DNA from: Paenibacillus sp. OV219
GTDB lineage: Bacteria > Bacillota > Bacilli > Paenibacillales > Paenibacillaceae
Direction: 5' to 3'
Length of the DNA: 64,000 bases
Assembly: GCF_900110075.1 (NCBI RefSeq)
Contig: NZ_FOCJ01000009.1
Coordinates: 124,001-188,000, forward strand
Positions 44,645-52,859 of the stretch are shown one piece after another. Positions within the stretch are counted from its first letter, which is position 1. Every line of letters begins with the position of its first letter. The notes under the pieces are model-generated. The model made no database searches. It was not told the origin of the DNA and saw only the letters and a program-made list of their open reading frames with translations. Made by a program: the position numbers and the translations under genes.

Positions 44645-45748
44645 TTATTTGCGCGCACCCACCTCTGCGAAACGCTCCCATTCCTGCTTGATCTTGCTCT
44701 CGTCGAGCTCGATGCCGATCATGACGAAGTATGGCTCGCCGACGTAGCTGCTCGGCGCCCATTCAATCCGCTTGCCCGCCAGTTGGAATAGCATCAGGCT
44801 GCCATCGCGGCCGAAGGGCATATACCCTTTGGCGCGCAAGCAATTGTTGCCGCGCCCGCTGACGAAGCTCTCGAACTGGCGGCGCGTCACTCCGCCTGCG
44901 CCAGCACCGGGATAGATCGCCGCGGTGCGGATGCGTGCGAACGACGTGCTTGTCGCGCTCTCCGCCGCGCCGCTGCGTGCCGTCGCGCCACCGGCGCTGG
45001 CGCTAGGCCCAGTCGCCGCGGACTTGCCGGCTCCGGCGGGGACCGAGCCGGCGGCGATGCGTCCGCCGCCTGCCGCGGTAGCGCGCACGCCGGTCACAAC
45101 GGCTGGCTGCCGTCGGCCCGTCGCCGCGACGCCCTCGAAGACGATCGCGGAATCGATCTCGCAGCGGATCGCGGTTACATAGCGGGCGGCGGGATTGCGG
45201 TCCAGCGTGAGCTGATGCACTTTGTCCGCTGTACGGTTCGAGATGAGGTCGGCTTTGTTGGCGATGATGACATCCGCCACCTCAATCTGCTTGCGCAGCG
45301 TCCGGATCAGCTCGCGATCCGATGAGAAAATGCTGTTATAATCAAGCGCATGCTCGGCATCCAGCACAGTGACGATTCGGTGCAGCTTCACCTTGCCGAT
45401 AATGCTCGGCTCGGTAATCGCCTCCGCGATTTCTTCCGGGTTCGCAACGCCGGTCAGCTCCATTACAATAACGTCTGGCCGCATGAGCGCAAGCCGCTCC
45501 AGGCAAGAGGCTAGCTCGCTCTTCTTGCTGCAGCACAGGCAGCCCTCCGTAATGCGCTCCAGCATCTGATAGGCGGACTCGCTGCTGACGAGCGTGCCGT
45601 CCACGTCGACGGCGCCGATTTCATTCATGAGCACCGATGCCCGCAGGCCACTTGACCTCGCATGCTGCAGCAGTCTTAGCAGCAGAGTTGTTTTGCCGCT
45701 GCCCAGAAAGCCGCTCAACACGATTACTGGAATTGCTGTTTGTTCCAT
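44645..45748 (-). CDS. COG0523 (CobW-type) metal GTPase 1
   Basis: G3E GTPase of 367 residues: Walker A GFLGSGKTT near 13, metal-binding CxCC in 'EGCLCCSKKSEL' near 70, 'ELTGVANPEE' and NKAD near 165. The C-terminal CobW_C domain resumes near 280. Between the two is an Ala/Gly/Ser-rich segment (about 210-275, 'AGAGKSAATGPSASAGGATA') encoded by very GC-rich DNA, an odd linker with no metal-binding residues. Family members move or insert metals such as zinc or cobalt. It is divergent from a second COG0523 gene. Confidence 0.88.
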   Translation of the reverse strand: MEQTAIPVIVLSGFLGSGKTTLLLRLLQHARSSGLRASVLMNEIGAVDVDGTLVSSESAYQMLERITEGCLCCSKKSELASCLERLALMRPDVIVMELTGVANPEEIAEAITEPSIIGKVKLHRIVTVLDAEHALDYNSIFSSDRELIRTLRKQIEVADVIIANKADLISNRTADKVHQLTLDRNPAARYVTAIRCEIDSAIVFEGVAATGRRQPAVVTGVRATAAGGGRIAAGSVPAGAGKSAATGPSASAGGATARSGAAESATSTSFARIRTAAIYPGAGAGGVTRRQFESFVSGRGNNCLRAKGYMPFGRDGSLMLFQLAGKRIEWAPSSYVGEPYFVMIGIELDESKIKQEWERFAEVGARK

Positions 45749-45834
45749 GATTGCGCGCTCACTCTCCCTCTAAGGTCCATTGCAAGAAAGAATATGCGGC
45801 AGCCAGCCAAAATAATACCCCAGTGTCCTTCAAC

Positions 45835-45863
45835 TGTTAAATTCGCACAAAAAACGGTATAAT
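45835..45863 (+). promoter_or_regulatory. candidate promoter of COG0523 gene 2
   Basis: A perfect TATAAT (45858-45863) lies 17 bases after TGTTAA. No Zur-type inverted repeat was recognised in this 150-bp divergent gap. Confidence 0.5.
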
Positions 45864-45900
45864 TTGAGCCAGCTATTCTATGTGTGAGAGGACGTAAATT

Positions 45901-46938
45901 ATGCCAGCTTCTATTGAACATTCGATTCCGGTTCATCTGCTGTCCGGCTTTCTCGGCAGCGGCAAAACGACATTACTAAACCAAGTTGTTGACTACTATA
46001 AAGCGCAGGACGTGAAGGTCGCCATCATTATGAACGAACTTGGCGACGTCAATCTGGACGGTCAGTTCGTAGAGGGTGACGTGCCAATGGCAGAGATGCT
46101 GTCTGGCTGCATCTGCTGCACCATTCGCGGCGATCTGAGCATCGAGCTGAAGGAGCTTATCGACGAACATCAGCCGGAGGTCGTGCTGATTGAATCGACG
46201 GGCGCTGCGAATCCGATGGAGATCATCGACGCGGTTACGGAGGCGGCGCTGTTCATGCGCATCGACCTGCGTACGATCGCTACGGTCGTTGACGGCCCTG
46301 AGCTGCTTGAGCGCAGCCGCCGGGGCGGCAAGACGTTCAAGCTGATGCAGGACCAGATTCGCTGCGCGACGGACCTGATCGTGAACAAAGCCGATAAGCT
46401 CGCGCCCGAAGAGCTTGTCGAGGTGCAGCAGCTTGTTCGGGAGCTGAACGCATTCGCCCCGCTGACCGTGACCGTCCGCTGTGTAACGGACCTCAGCATC
46501 TTCGATCTCGCGGCAGCGCCGAAAGCGAAGCTAGCTCCGTCAGCTGAGCGCTTCGATGATACAGCCAGCGGCAAGCATGTATGCGGCGCGAACTGCAATC
46601 ACGATCACGATCATGACCACGAACACGAACATGGCGATTATAGCTCGCATTCGCATGTCATGACGCTGACGCATTATTTTGCCGGGCCGATTAACAGCCA
46701 TGCCTTCGAGGAGCTCATCCAGCGTCTGCCGAGGGAAGTGTACCGGGCGAAAGGGATCGTCACCTTCACCGATACGAGCAGCCGCTTCCTGTTCCAGTAC
46801 GCTTATCGCGAGGTGGAGTTCATCCGCATTACGCCTCAGGGGAATGTGAGTGATGTTGCGGTGTTTATCGGGGAGCATTTCGGCAAGGAAGCGCTCCAGC
46901 TCGAGCTGGAAGAACTTGAGCAGAATCGGCTTGGATAA
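45901..46938 (+). CDS. COG0523 (CobW-type) metal GTPase 2 with His-rich linker
   Basis: G3E GTPase of 345 residues: Walker A GFLGSGKTT near 20, CxCC in 'SGCICCTIRGDL' near 70, 'ESTGAANPMEI', NKAD near 165, and CobW_C from about 255. The linker at about 225-250 contains CGANCNHDHDHDHEHEHGD, a metal-chelating stretch typical of zinc-associated members. GAGAGGA precedes the ATG. Together with the divergent paralogue and the His-rich secreted protein downstream it suggests a metal-handling cluster; the metal itself is not shown. Confidence 0.9.
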   Translation: MPASIEHSIPVHLLSGFLGSGKTTLLNQVVDYYKAQDVKVAIIMNELGDVNLDGQFVEGDVPMAEMLSGCICCTIRGDLSIELKELIDEHQPEVVLIESTGAANPMEIIDAVTEAALFMRIDLRTIATVVDGPELLERSRRGGKTFKLMQDQIRCATDLIVNKADKLAPEELVEVQQLVRELNAFAPLTVTVRCVTDLSIFDLAAAPKAKLAPSAERFDDTASGKHVCGANCNHDHDHDHEHEHGDYSSHSHVMTLTHYFAGPINSHAFEELIQRLPREVYRAKGIVTFTDTSSRFLFQYAYREVEFIRITPQGNVSDVAVFIGEHFGKEALQLELEELEQNRLG

Positions 46939-47014
46939 AAGATTTCTTTAGAGGGCATGCTACCGCTTGTACGGGCTGGCTTTATTGCCAGTCCTGGAAG
47001 GGAGCTGTTACATA

Positions 47015-47551
47015 GTGAAAAAACAACTACGCAAGCAACTTTTTGTACTCGGTTCCGCAGCTGCTTTGCTGCTAGCCGCAGTACCGGCCTACGCACAGGA
47101 GCCTGTGAGCACGGCAACTCCGCCTTCGGAGCAGCTGGAAGCGCAGCATGAGCAGGAACGCGGACACTGGCGTTGGTCGCATCATGGCAAGGGCGATCAC
47201 GGAAAAGGTGAGCACGGGCATCACGAAGCACGCAAGCTCAAGCATCTGAATGAAGCGGCTGCTTATTTCGGCATTAAGACGGAAGGCAAGTCGACCGAGC
47301 AGATCATTAAGGAGCTCAAAGCAGCACGTGAAGCCGATCCGGCAAAATGGGATAAGTTCAAGACCGAGATGAAAGCGAAGCGGCTTGTCCATCTGCAGGA
47401 AATCGCGAAGGGCCTCGGCATTAAGACCGAAGGCAAGACGGCGCATCAGCTTCGTGAGGAAATCCATGCGAAATGCAAAGAGAGCGCGAAGAAGAACGGT
47501 GGTAAGGGCGAGTCTGGAGCACAGTCTTCCCAAATGCCTAGCAAGCAATAG
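47015..47551 (+). CDS. secreted His-rich protein with two internal repeats
   Basis: Protein of 178 residues with a signal peptide (FVLGSAAALLLAAVPAYAQ). A His/Gly/Lys stretch ('HHGKGDHGKGEHGHHEA', about 55-75) is followed by two copies of a ~28-residue helical motif sharing GIKTEGK(S/T) near 90 and 140. The GTG at 47015 has GGAAGGGAG upstream and gives a proper signal peptide. It follows COG0523 gene 2 by 76 bases. Extracytoplasmic metal binding is plausible; no named family. Confidence 0.72.
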   Translation: MKKQLRKQLFVLGSAAALLLAAVPAYAQEPVSTATPPSEQLEAQHEQERGHWRWSHHGKGDHGKGEHGHHEARKLKHLNEAAAYFGIKTEGKSTEQIIKELKAAREADPAKWDKFKTEMKAKRLVHLQEIAKGLGIKTEGKTAHQLREEIHAKCKESAKKNGGKGESGAQSSQMPSKQ

Positions 47552-47569
47552 CTCGTAATTACAATTAAG

Positions 47570-47607
47570 GCAGCAGCCGAGCATCATGCTCAGGTTGCTG
47601 CTTTTTT
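47570..47607 (+). terminator. intrinsic terminator
   Basis: GCAGCAGCC pairs with GGTTGCTGC around an inner GAGCAT/ATGCTC stem, followed by TTTTTT. Confidence 0.8.
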
Positions 47608-47719
47608 ATATCCATTTTTACAGGGAAAGGAAAGGAAGGATCGCTGTGGAATAGAAATGGGAGACAGCTAAAAGGGGGAATGAGCCGATAAGCTCACAGC
47701 CGCGGGGGTAACGAACCGT

Positions 47720-48391
47720 TTGTTTGTGGAGCAAGAAGAGAACCATCCGCTTATGCTGAAGGACGTCCAGTTTGAGTCGCTATCTTCAGACGAGGGGGCT
47801 GACAAATTCATCGCGGAGCTGGAAGCCTGCTATGCGGCATTCGTACAGGATCGGTTAATTCAGGAGGAGCAGATCACGATTATTGAAAGTGTCATGCTGC
47901 AGGATGTCATCAGCGTCTCGCATTTGTGCGGAATGGATCGGGGCAAGCTGCAGCTGCTGGCGCTATCGCTACAGCGGTTGCTCGAACCGCTGAATCCGCG
48001 GCTCATTTATTATTATCAGATGGACGTGGAGGGACAATGGCGGTTTATTTGCGGCGTTCGCGGCAATGAATGGGGGCCGGTGTCGCTGCACACCGATGAG
48101 GACTTCAAGGAAGCTGGCGAGGTGTGGTCCCGCAGCCAGGTATTCGTTCGCGGAGTTGTCGATGAATGGGCGATTCCGAAGCTAATTATCGAGAATCGCA
48201 ATTACCTGTGGGATGAGAATACGGAGCGGGCCGAGCGGTTTGTCGCGGAGACATTCGGGCTGGCTAACATCCACTTATTTGGCGCACCTGCCCGAGATGC
48301 CCATCTAAACCGGGCATTCCTTGGCCATGCATCAGCTTTAACGAACCTCAAAGACGCTATTGGGCCGAAATCGTCTGTCTTAAAATTCTAA
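47720..48391 (+). CDS. hypothetical protein, possibly N-terminally truncated nucleotide-kinase-like
   Basis: ORF of 223 residues starting at a TTG with only a distant GGGGG upstream; no stronger start was found. The pattern ('VEQEENHPLMLKDVQFESL', 'ITIIESVMLQDVISVSHLCGMD', 'LIYYYQMDVEGQWRFI') resembles the part after the P-loop in small P-loop kinases of Bacilli. No GxxGxGKST is present here or in the ~80 bases before it, so the N-terminus may be lost. The last 16 codons and the stop come from an intergenic repeat unit. Confidence 0.5.
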   Translation: MFVEQEENHPLMLKDVQFESLSSDEGADKFIAELEACYAAFVQDRLIQEEQITIIESVMLQDVISVSHLCGMDRGKLQLLALSLQRLLEPLNPRLIYYYQMDVEGQWRFICGVRGNEWGPVSLHTDEDFKEAGEVWSRSQVFVRGVVDEWAIPKLIIENRNYLWDENTERAERFVAETFGLANIHLFGAPARDAHLNRAFLGHASALTNLKDAIGPKSSVLKF

Positions 48392-48521
48392 CGAACCTAG
48401 GAAACGTTATTTCAAGAAAAACAGCCACCTTTGGCCGCAAAATAGGCAAATAGCGATTGTGAGGTTCGTTACATTTTTTCATGGGACCAATATGGCTCGA
48501 TAAGGTTATTACGATTCGTTA
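48339..48521. repeat. 183-bp dyad repeat element, copy B
   Basis: Four 23-bp units of the same family as at 33834-34016: direct at 48339 and 48389, inverted at 48449 and 48499, offsets again 0, 50, 110 and 160 about a centre at 48430. The first unit is inside the preceding coding region, and the second begins with that gene's TAA stop. The rest of this convergent gap holds no gene. Confidence 0.8.
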
Positions 48522-48561
48522 GAGGGATATTCGGCGATGGAGCATATGCTACCGAGACCTC

Positions 48562-48594
48562 AAAAAAAACGGCTGCCCACCACGGGCAGCCGTT
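48562..48594 (-). terminator. intrinsic terminator of murG-like gene
   Basis: AACGGCTGCCC with its exact complement (11 bp, five-base loop); the minus strand continues TTTTTTTT. Confidence 0.85.
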
Positions 48595-48596
48595 CA

Positions 48597-49706
48597 CTAT
48601 TCACGCGCAAGCTGGTCAATCAGCGCGATCACCTGCAACGTAGAGTCGCCTTGCTGACCCTGCTGCATCTGCTTCTTAATCGCTTCACGGCTCGCATACA
48701 CCTTGCCGAGTGACTGTAAGAATGTTTCGTCGCTCAGCTCCTCTTCCTGAAGCACCTCGCAAAAGCCTGCTGAGCGGAACGATTCGGCATTCAGAATCTG
48801 ATCGCCGCGGCTTGCAGACTTCGAGAGCGGAATGAGCAGCATAGGCTTGCGCAGCGCGAGAAACTCGAAGATCGAGTTCGAGCCTGCCCGCGAGACGACG
48901 ATATCGGAGCAGGCAACCGCATTCGCAAGCTCATCGTGGATGTACTCGTACTGCCGGTAGCCTGACGTCCCGGTAAGCTTGTTGTCGAGCTCGCCTTTGC
49001 CGCAGATATGAATGATCTGATACGTTCGTGTCAGCGCCTCCACATTGCGGCGAATGACGTCGTTGATGCGCTGCGATCCGAGGCTTCCGCCCATAATGAG
49101 CAGCACTGGCTTGCCTGGTGTGAACTTGCACCACTGGATGCCTTTCCATGGGCTGCCTTTTCGCAGATCGCTGCGAATGATCGGGCCAACATGCACAGAC
49201 TTGTCACCCTTAATCAGCTTCACCGTCTCCGCGAAGGTGATGCATATCTTCTTGGCGAACGGGCCGGCGATCCGATTGGCAAGACCAGGCGTCAAATCCG
49301 ACTCGTGGATGATAACCGGCACGCGGTTGAGCCAAGCGCCGAGCACGACGGGGACGGAGACGAAGCCTCCCTTCGAGAACAGCACATCCGGCTTCAGCCG
49401 ATGAATGAGCCGATAGGCCTGATATACCCCCTTCACAACGCGGAAGGGGTCTTTAACATTCTCGAGATCGATATACCGGCGCAGCTTGCCGGTGGCGATG
49501 CCGTAGTAATCGACTCCTTGCAGCCTGCTAATCAGCTGCTTCTCGATGCCGTTATGCGAGCCGATATAGGACACTTTCCAGCCCTGTTCAATCATCGTCG
49601 GGATGATTGCTGTATTGACGGTCACATGTCCCGCCGAGCCGCCGCCGGTAAATAGAATATGGCGCGGTGCGTCCCGATTTGGGGTTGATGCGGGTTTAGT
49701 TGGCAT
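48597..49706 (-). CDS. murG: MurG-like UDP-GlcNAc transferase (lipid II synthesis type)
   Basis: GT28-family enzyme of 369 residues: 'ILFTGGGSAGHVTVNTAIIP' near 17, 'KPDVLFSKGGFVSVPVV' near 105, 'PVIIHESDLTPGLANRIA' near 135, and donor-site patterns 'LLIMGGSLGSQRIND' and 'SRAGSNSIFEFLALRKPMLLIPL'. This is the variant without the GGHIYPA signature of dcw-cluster MurG, found as a stand-alone copy in some Bacilli and Clostridia. It should add GlcNAc to lipid I at the membrane. AAGGAG lies nine bases before ATG. No other wall genes are adjacent, so it may be a second copy. Confidence 0.85.
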   Translation of the reverse strand: MPTKPASTPNRDAPRHILFTGGGSAGHVTVNTAIIPTMIEQGWKVSYIGSHNGIEKQLISRLQGVDYYGIATGKLRRYIDLENVKDPFRVVKGVYQAYRLIHRLKPDVLFSKGGFVSVPVVLGAWLNRVPVIIHESDLTPGLANRIAGPFAKKICITFAETVKLIKGDKSVHVGPIIRSDLRKGSPWKGIQWCKFTPGKPVLLIMGGSLGSQRINDVIRRNVEALTRTYQIIHICGKGELDNKLTGTSGYRQYEYIHDELANAVACSDIVVSRAGSNSIFEFLALRKPMLLIPLSKSASRGDQILNAESFRSAGFCEVLQEEELSDETFLQSLGKVYASREAIKKQMQQGQQGDSTLQVIALIDQLARE

Positions 49707-49872
49707 TGTCCGATCTCCTTGATCACAATCTTATTGTGAGCGTACCACAAAATATGACCGATGCGTGAGCCAATGATGCTGATCCCGGCGAGCATTTCGC
49801 CCAATGCTTACATCTTAGAAACGATATGCGCAGGTCCGGCATTCATGCCCATTAATTTTCTGTGACGAACTG

Positions 49873-49915
49873 TTGACAAGGCTTGACTTTGAAAATGATA
49901 TTAATTATCATTCTC
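49873..49915 (+). promoter_or_regulatory. Fur box overlapping promoter
   Basis: AATGATA-TTAAT-TATCATT (49894-49912) is a perfect 7-bp inverted repeat, extended by GAA/TTC-like flanks, matching the Fur consensus. It overlaps the -10 positions of two candidate promoters (TTGACA at 49873 with TGATAT at 49896; TTGACT at 49883 with TATCAT at 49906). Iron repression of the next gene is expected. Confidence 0.8.
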
Positions 49916-49953
49916 GATAGACAAATAACTTAGTTAACCAGGGGGCTATCACG

Positions 49954-50952
49954 TTGTTGCGTAAAACAGATCGTGTTAAGAAATTCAGCATTGTACTAAT
50001 GAGTATTCTAGCTATTATGCTTGTACTTTCCGCTTGCGGAAGTAACAATAACGGTAATACAGCGACTGAGAACACAGGAACAGCAAACACAGGCACTGAC
50101 AATACAGCTGCAGCTGAGCCGAAGGTTGTCAAAGATGCAATGGGCCACGATGTTACAATTCCAGCTAACCCACAGAAGATCCTTGCTTCCTACCTCGAAG
50201 ATCCAGTTGTAGCGCTTGGCGACAAGCCGGTTGCTCAATGGTCTGTAGCTAACGGTATCCAAGACTACTTGGCGCCGCAATTGAATGGCGTGCCGACAAT
50301 CGCGTACGACCTGCCAGTTGAATCCGTACTTGGTTTCGCACCTGACCTCATCATCATCGGTTCTGAATCTCAAGTTCAGAAAGGTCTATACGAGCAATAC
50401 GCGAAGATCGCTCCTACTTATGTACTTGGCGATAAAGTGAACAATGACTGGCGTGAAGCGCTTAAGACAATCGGCGGCTTGCTCGGTAAGAGTGATGCAG
50501 CTGACAAAGCAATCGCAGATTACGATCAGAAGGCAGCAGATACGAAAGCGAAGCTTGAAGGTTCCGTTGGCAAGAAATCCGCAGCTGTCCTGTGGCTTGT
50601 AGCGAAGAACTTCTACCTTGTAGACGATACGAAGTCGAGCGGCGCGGTTCTGTATAAAGACCTTGGCCTCACGCCTCCAAACCTTGTTTCCAACATGCCT
50701 GCTGAAGCTAAAGCAGCTTGGAATCCAGTTACGATGGAGAAGCTTGCTGAGCTGAACGCAGACTACATCTTCCTCGTGAACAGCGACAAGACAGATGCTG
50801 CTGAGACGTTGAAAAACCCGGTATGGCAGAACATCCCTGCCGTGAAGAATAAACACGTCATCGAGCTTCCTGCATCGAGCGCTTGGCTGTACTCCGGTAA
50901 AATTGCCGGCGAAATGATGATGGACGATGCTGTGAAGAATCTCGTGAAATAA
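49954..50952 (+). CDS. iron-siderophore-binding lipoprotein (FecB/FhuD type)
   Basis: Receptor of 332 residues lipidated at Cys28 (LVLSAC), with a Thr/Asn-rich tether, then the class III binding fold: 'KDAMGHDVTIPANPQKILA', 'VESVLGFAPDLIIIGSE', 'MEKLAELNADYIFLVNSD'. It would hand ferric siderophore to FecCD-type permeases, none of which lie here. The TTG start has GGGGG about ten bases upstream. A Fur box directly upstream supports an iron role. Confidence 0.9.
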   Translation: MLRKTDRVKKFSIVLMSILAIMLVLSACGSNNNGNTATENTGTANTGTDNTAAAEPKVVKDAMGHDVTIPANPQKILASYLEDPVVALGDKPVAQWSVANGIQDYLAPQLNGVPTIAYDLPVESVLGFAPDLIIIGSESQVQKGLYEQYAKIAPTYVLGDKVNNDWREALKTIGGLLGKSDAADKAIADYDQKAADTKAKLEGSVGKKSAAVLWLVAKNFYLVDDTKSSGAVLYKDLGLTPPNLVSNMPAEAKAAWNPVTMEKLAELNADYIFLVNSDKTDAAETLKNPVWQNIPAVKNKHVIELPASSAWLYSGKIAGEMMMDDAVKNLVK

Positions 50953-50988
50953 TAACGGCTGCTAGCATCACGTGCAGCGTAGGCGATG

Positions 50989-51033
50989 GAGCGTATTTCC
51001 TTTTTCGAAATTCGAAGAGGAGATACGCTCTTT
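50989..51033 (+). terminator. hairpin after siderophore-binding gene
   Basis: GAGCGTATTTCCT pairs with AGGAGATACGCTC (13 bp, one mismatch), loop about 15, followed by TTT. A weak terminator ahead of the kinase gene. Confidence 0.6.
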
Positions 51034-51074
51034 GTGCTATAATGAGGGCAAAAAAAAGTAGGATGGCCTGGCCG

Positions 51075-52859
51075 ATGAACCTATTGCGCAAATTGCCGAT
51101 TCGCGGGCAAATGTACTTGATCGCTGCATTAACCGTAAGCGTAATCATTGTAATCTTGCTTTTTAATTACAGCCGCAGCGCTGCATATTTAACGAAGAAC
51201 AATGAGATGTATACGCGTGATATTTCTAACCAATTGGAGCAGACGATTTTATCCAATTATGATGTGATCAAGTGGCTCACCTATAACGTTGCGTACAATC
51301 AATCCATTCAAGACTATTTGCTTGATGAGGACCCGCTAACCAAGTACCAACGCTTCCCGACGCTCAAGAATTTGTTCATCAACTTGACGACGGTCAAGTC
51401 AGGCGTCCTCGACTTGATCGTAAGAGGCAAGAACGGTGATTCGTTCTCGCTGCAGGGTTTCTCTACGGAACAATTCGGTAACTTTATGCCGAAACGGGCC
51501 GATTCATTCTTCTCGAACGTGACAGAATGTCCTTCCGGTAGCATTGAGCGGTATTGTTTTGCTGTTGGAACGAATATTTTTTCTAGCAACATCCATAACC
51601 GGTATACGAGCGAGATCGGCCAGATTATCGTGGTCATTGATGCAACAACGCTTACCGGCGGCTATGATTTGAAGACGCTTCAACCGGGCACGACCGTTTA
51701 TTTGCTCGACCGTAGCAATACGATCTTCATGAGCAATGACCGCGATAAGATCGGCAAGCCGTTTCAGCTGCCGAGCGGCGAGGATAAGAGTGGTCTCGTT
51801 CGCGTCGACGGGAAGCTGGCTCATATTCAGATCAAGGACATTCCCCAGATCGGCGGTAAGTTCGTCCGTGTTATTCCGGATGACGTGTTCTTCAAGGATA
51901 TCCGCAAGCTTCGCAAGCAGACGCTCATTGCTGTAGGAATCGGCGTACTGCTGCTGCTAATTCCATTCCTGTTTATTTTGAACAATATGATTCTACCGCT
52001 GCGCAAGCTTTATTATTATATGAGGATTAACCATCAGGGCGATTTGAACCGGCGTCTCGATCTAAGCGGCTCTGCGGAAGCGGAGGTCATCGGGGTGCGA
52101 TATAACCAGATGCTCTCGAATGTGCAGGACCTGACCGAGCAGCTCGTAGATTCGAAGGAGCGGCTGCTGACGTCGGAGATTGAGAAGAAGCGGGCGGAGT
52201 ATGATTTTTTGAAAAGCCAGGTAAATCCGCATTTCCTCTATAACACGCTCGATACGATACGCGGTCTTGCCTCTGAGCGAGGCGTGCCGGAAATTCGCGA
52301 GATGACAGGCGCGCTATCGCGCATCTTCCGCTACAGTATCAAAGGCAATGATGCCGTTCCGCTATCGGAGGAGATACGGATTGTCGTGGCATATATGAAC
52401 ATTCAAGAAGTCCGTTTCTCACATCGGTTTGAGCTGAACTGTCACATTCCAGAGCCGCTCATGCAGCTGAAGGTTCCGAAAATGATCCTGCAGCCCATCA
52501 TTGAGAACGCTGTGTACCACGGGCTTGAGCCTCGCTATGAGAAGGGGACATTAAGCGTCTCCGCGAAGCTGGATGAGAGTGGGCAGGACCTGATTCTGAC
52601 GGTGCAGGACGATGGCGTCGGCATGGACAAAGAACAGCTTGAGAGGATCTTGCAGCAGTTGAATCCAAGTGGGGAAGTGGCTGCAGCGAGTGAAGATGGC
52701 AGTAAAGGCGTTGGACTGGCAAATGTCCACAACCGGCTGCAGTATTTATACGAGCATCCTTACGGAATTGACATTTGGAGCAAAGAGAAAGCGGGTACAA
52801 TCGTGACCCTTCGGATTCCTGTGCAGACGGAGATGAGACAGCCATGTATAGAGCAATGA
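51075..52859 (+). CDS. YesM-type sensor histidine kinase (module 3)
   Basis: Membrane kinase of 594 residues: first helix near 15-35 (YLIAALTVSVIIVILLF), an extracellular sensor domain to about 280, second helix near 285-310, HAMP with 'RRLDLSGSAEAEVIGVRYN', H-box QVNPHFLYNTLDTIRGL (His386) and HATPase with ENAVYHG, DDGVGM and KGVGLANVHNR. Start is uncertain: ATG at 51042 lies in a TATAAT, and 51063 and 51075 are likelier; 51075 puts the first helix at the usual distance. The regulator gene overlaps its end by 16 bases, and importer 3 follows. Confidence 0.9.
   Translation: MNLLRKLPIRGQMYLIAALTVSVIIVILLFNYSRSAAYLTKNNEMYTRDISNQLEQTILSNYDVIKWLTYNVAYNQSIQDYLLDEDPLTKYQRFPTLKNLFINLTTVKSGVLDLIVRGKNGDSFSLQGFSTEQFGNFMPKRADSFFSNVTECPSGSIERYCFAVGTNIFSSNIHNRYTSEIGQIIVVIDATTLTGGYDLKTLQPGTTVYLLDRSNTIFMSNDRDKIGKPFQLPSGEDKSGLVRVDGKLAHIQIKDIPQIGGKFVRVIPDDVFFKDIRKLRKQTLIAVGIGVLLLLIPFLFILNNMILPLRKLYYYMRINHQGDLNRRLDLSGSAEAEVIGVRYNQMLSNVQDLTEQLVDSKERLLTSEIEKKRAEYDFLKSQVNPHFLYNTLDTIRGLASERGVPEIREMTGALSRIFRYSIKGNDAVPLSEEIRIVVAYMNIQEVRFSHRFELNCHIPEPLMQLKVPKMILQPIIENAVYHGLEPRYEKGTLSVSAKLDESGQDLILTVQDDGVGMDKEQLERILQQLNPSGEVAAASEDGSKGVGLANVHNRLQYLYEHPYGIDIWSKEKAGTIVTLRIPVQTEMRQPCIEQ

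Noticed and set aside
45749-45900. Zur box between the divergent COG0523 genes
   Set aside because: No inverted repeat resembling the Bacillus Zur consensus could be found by eye.
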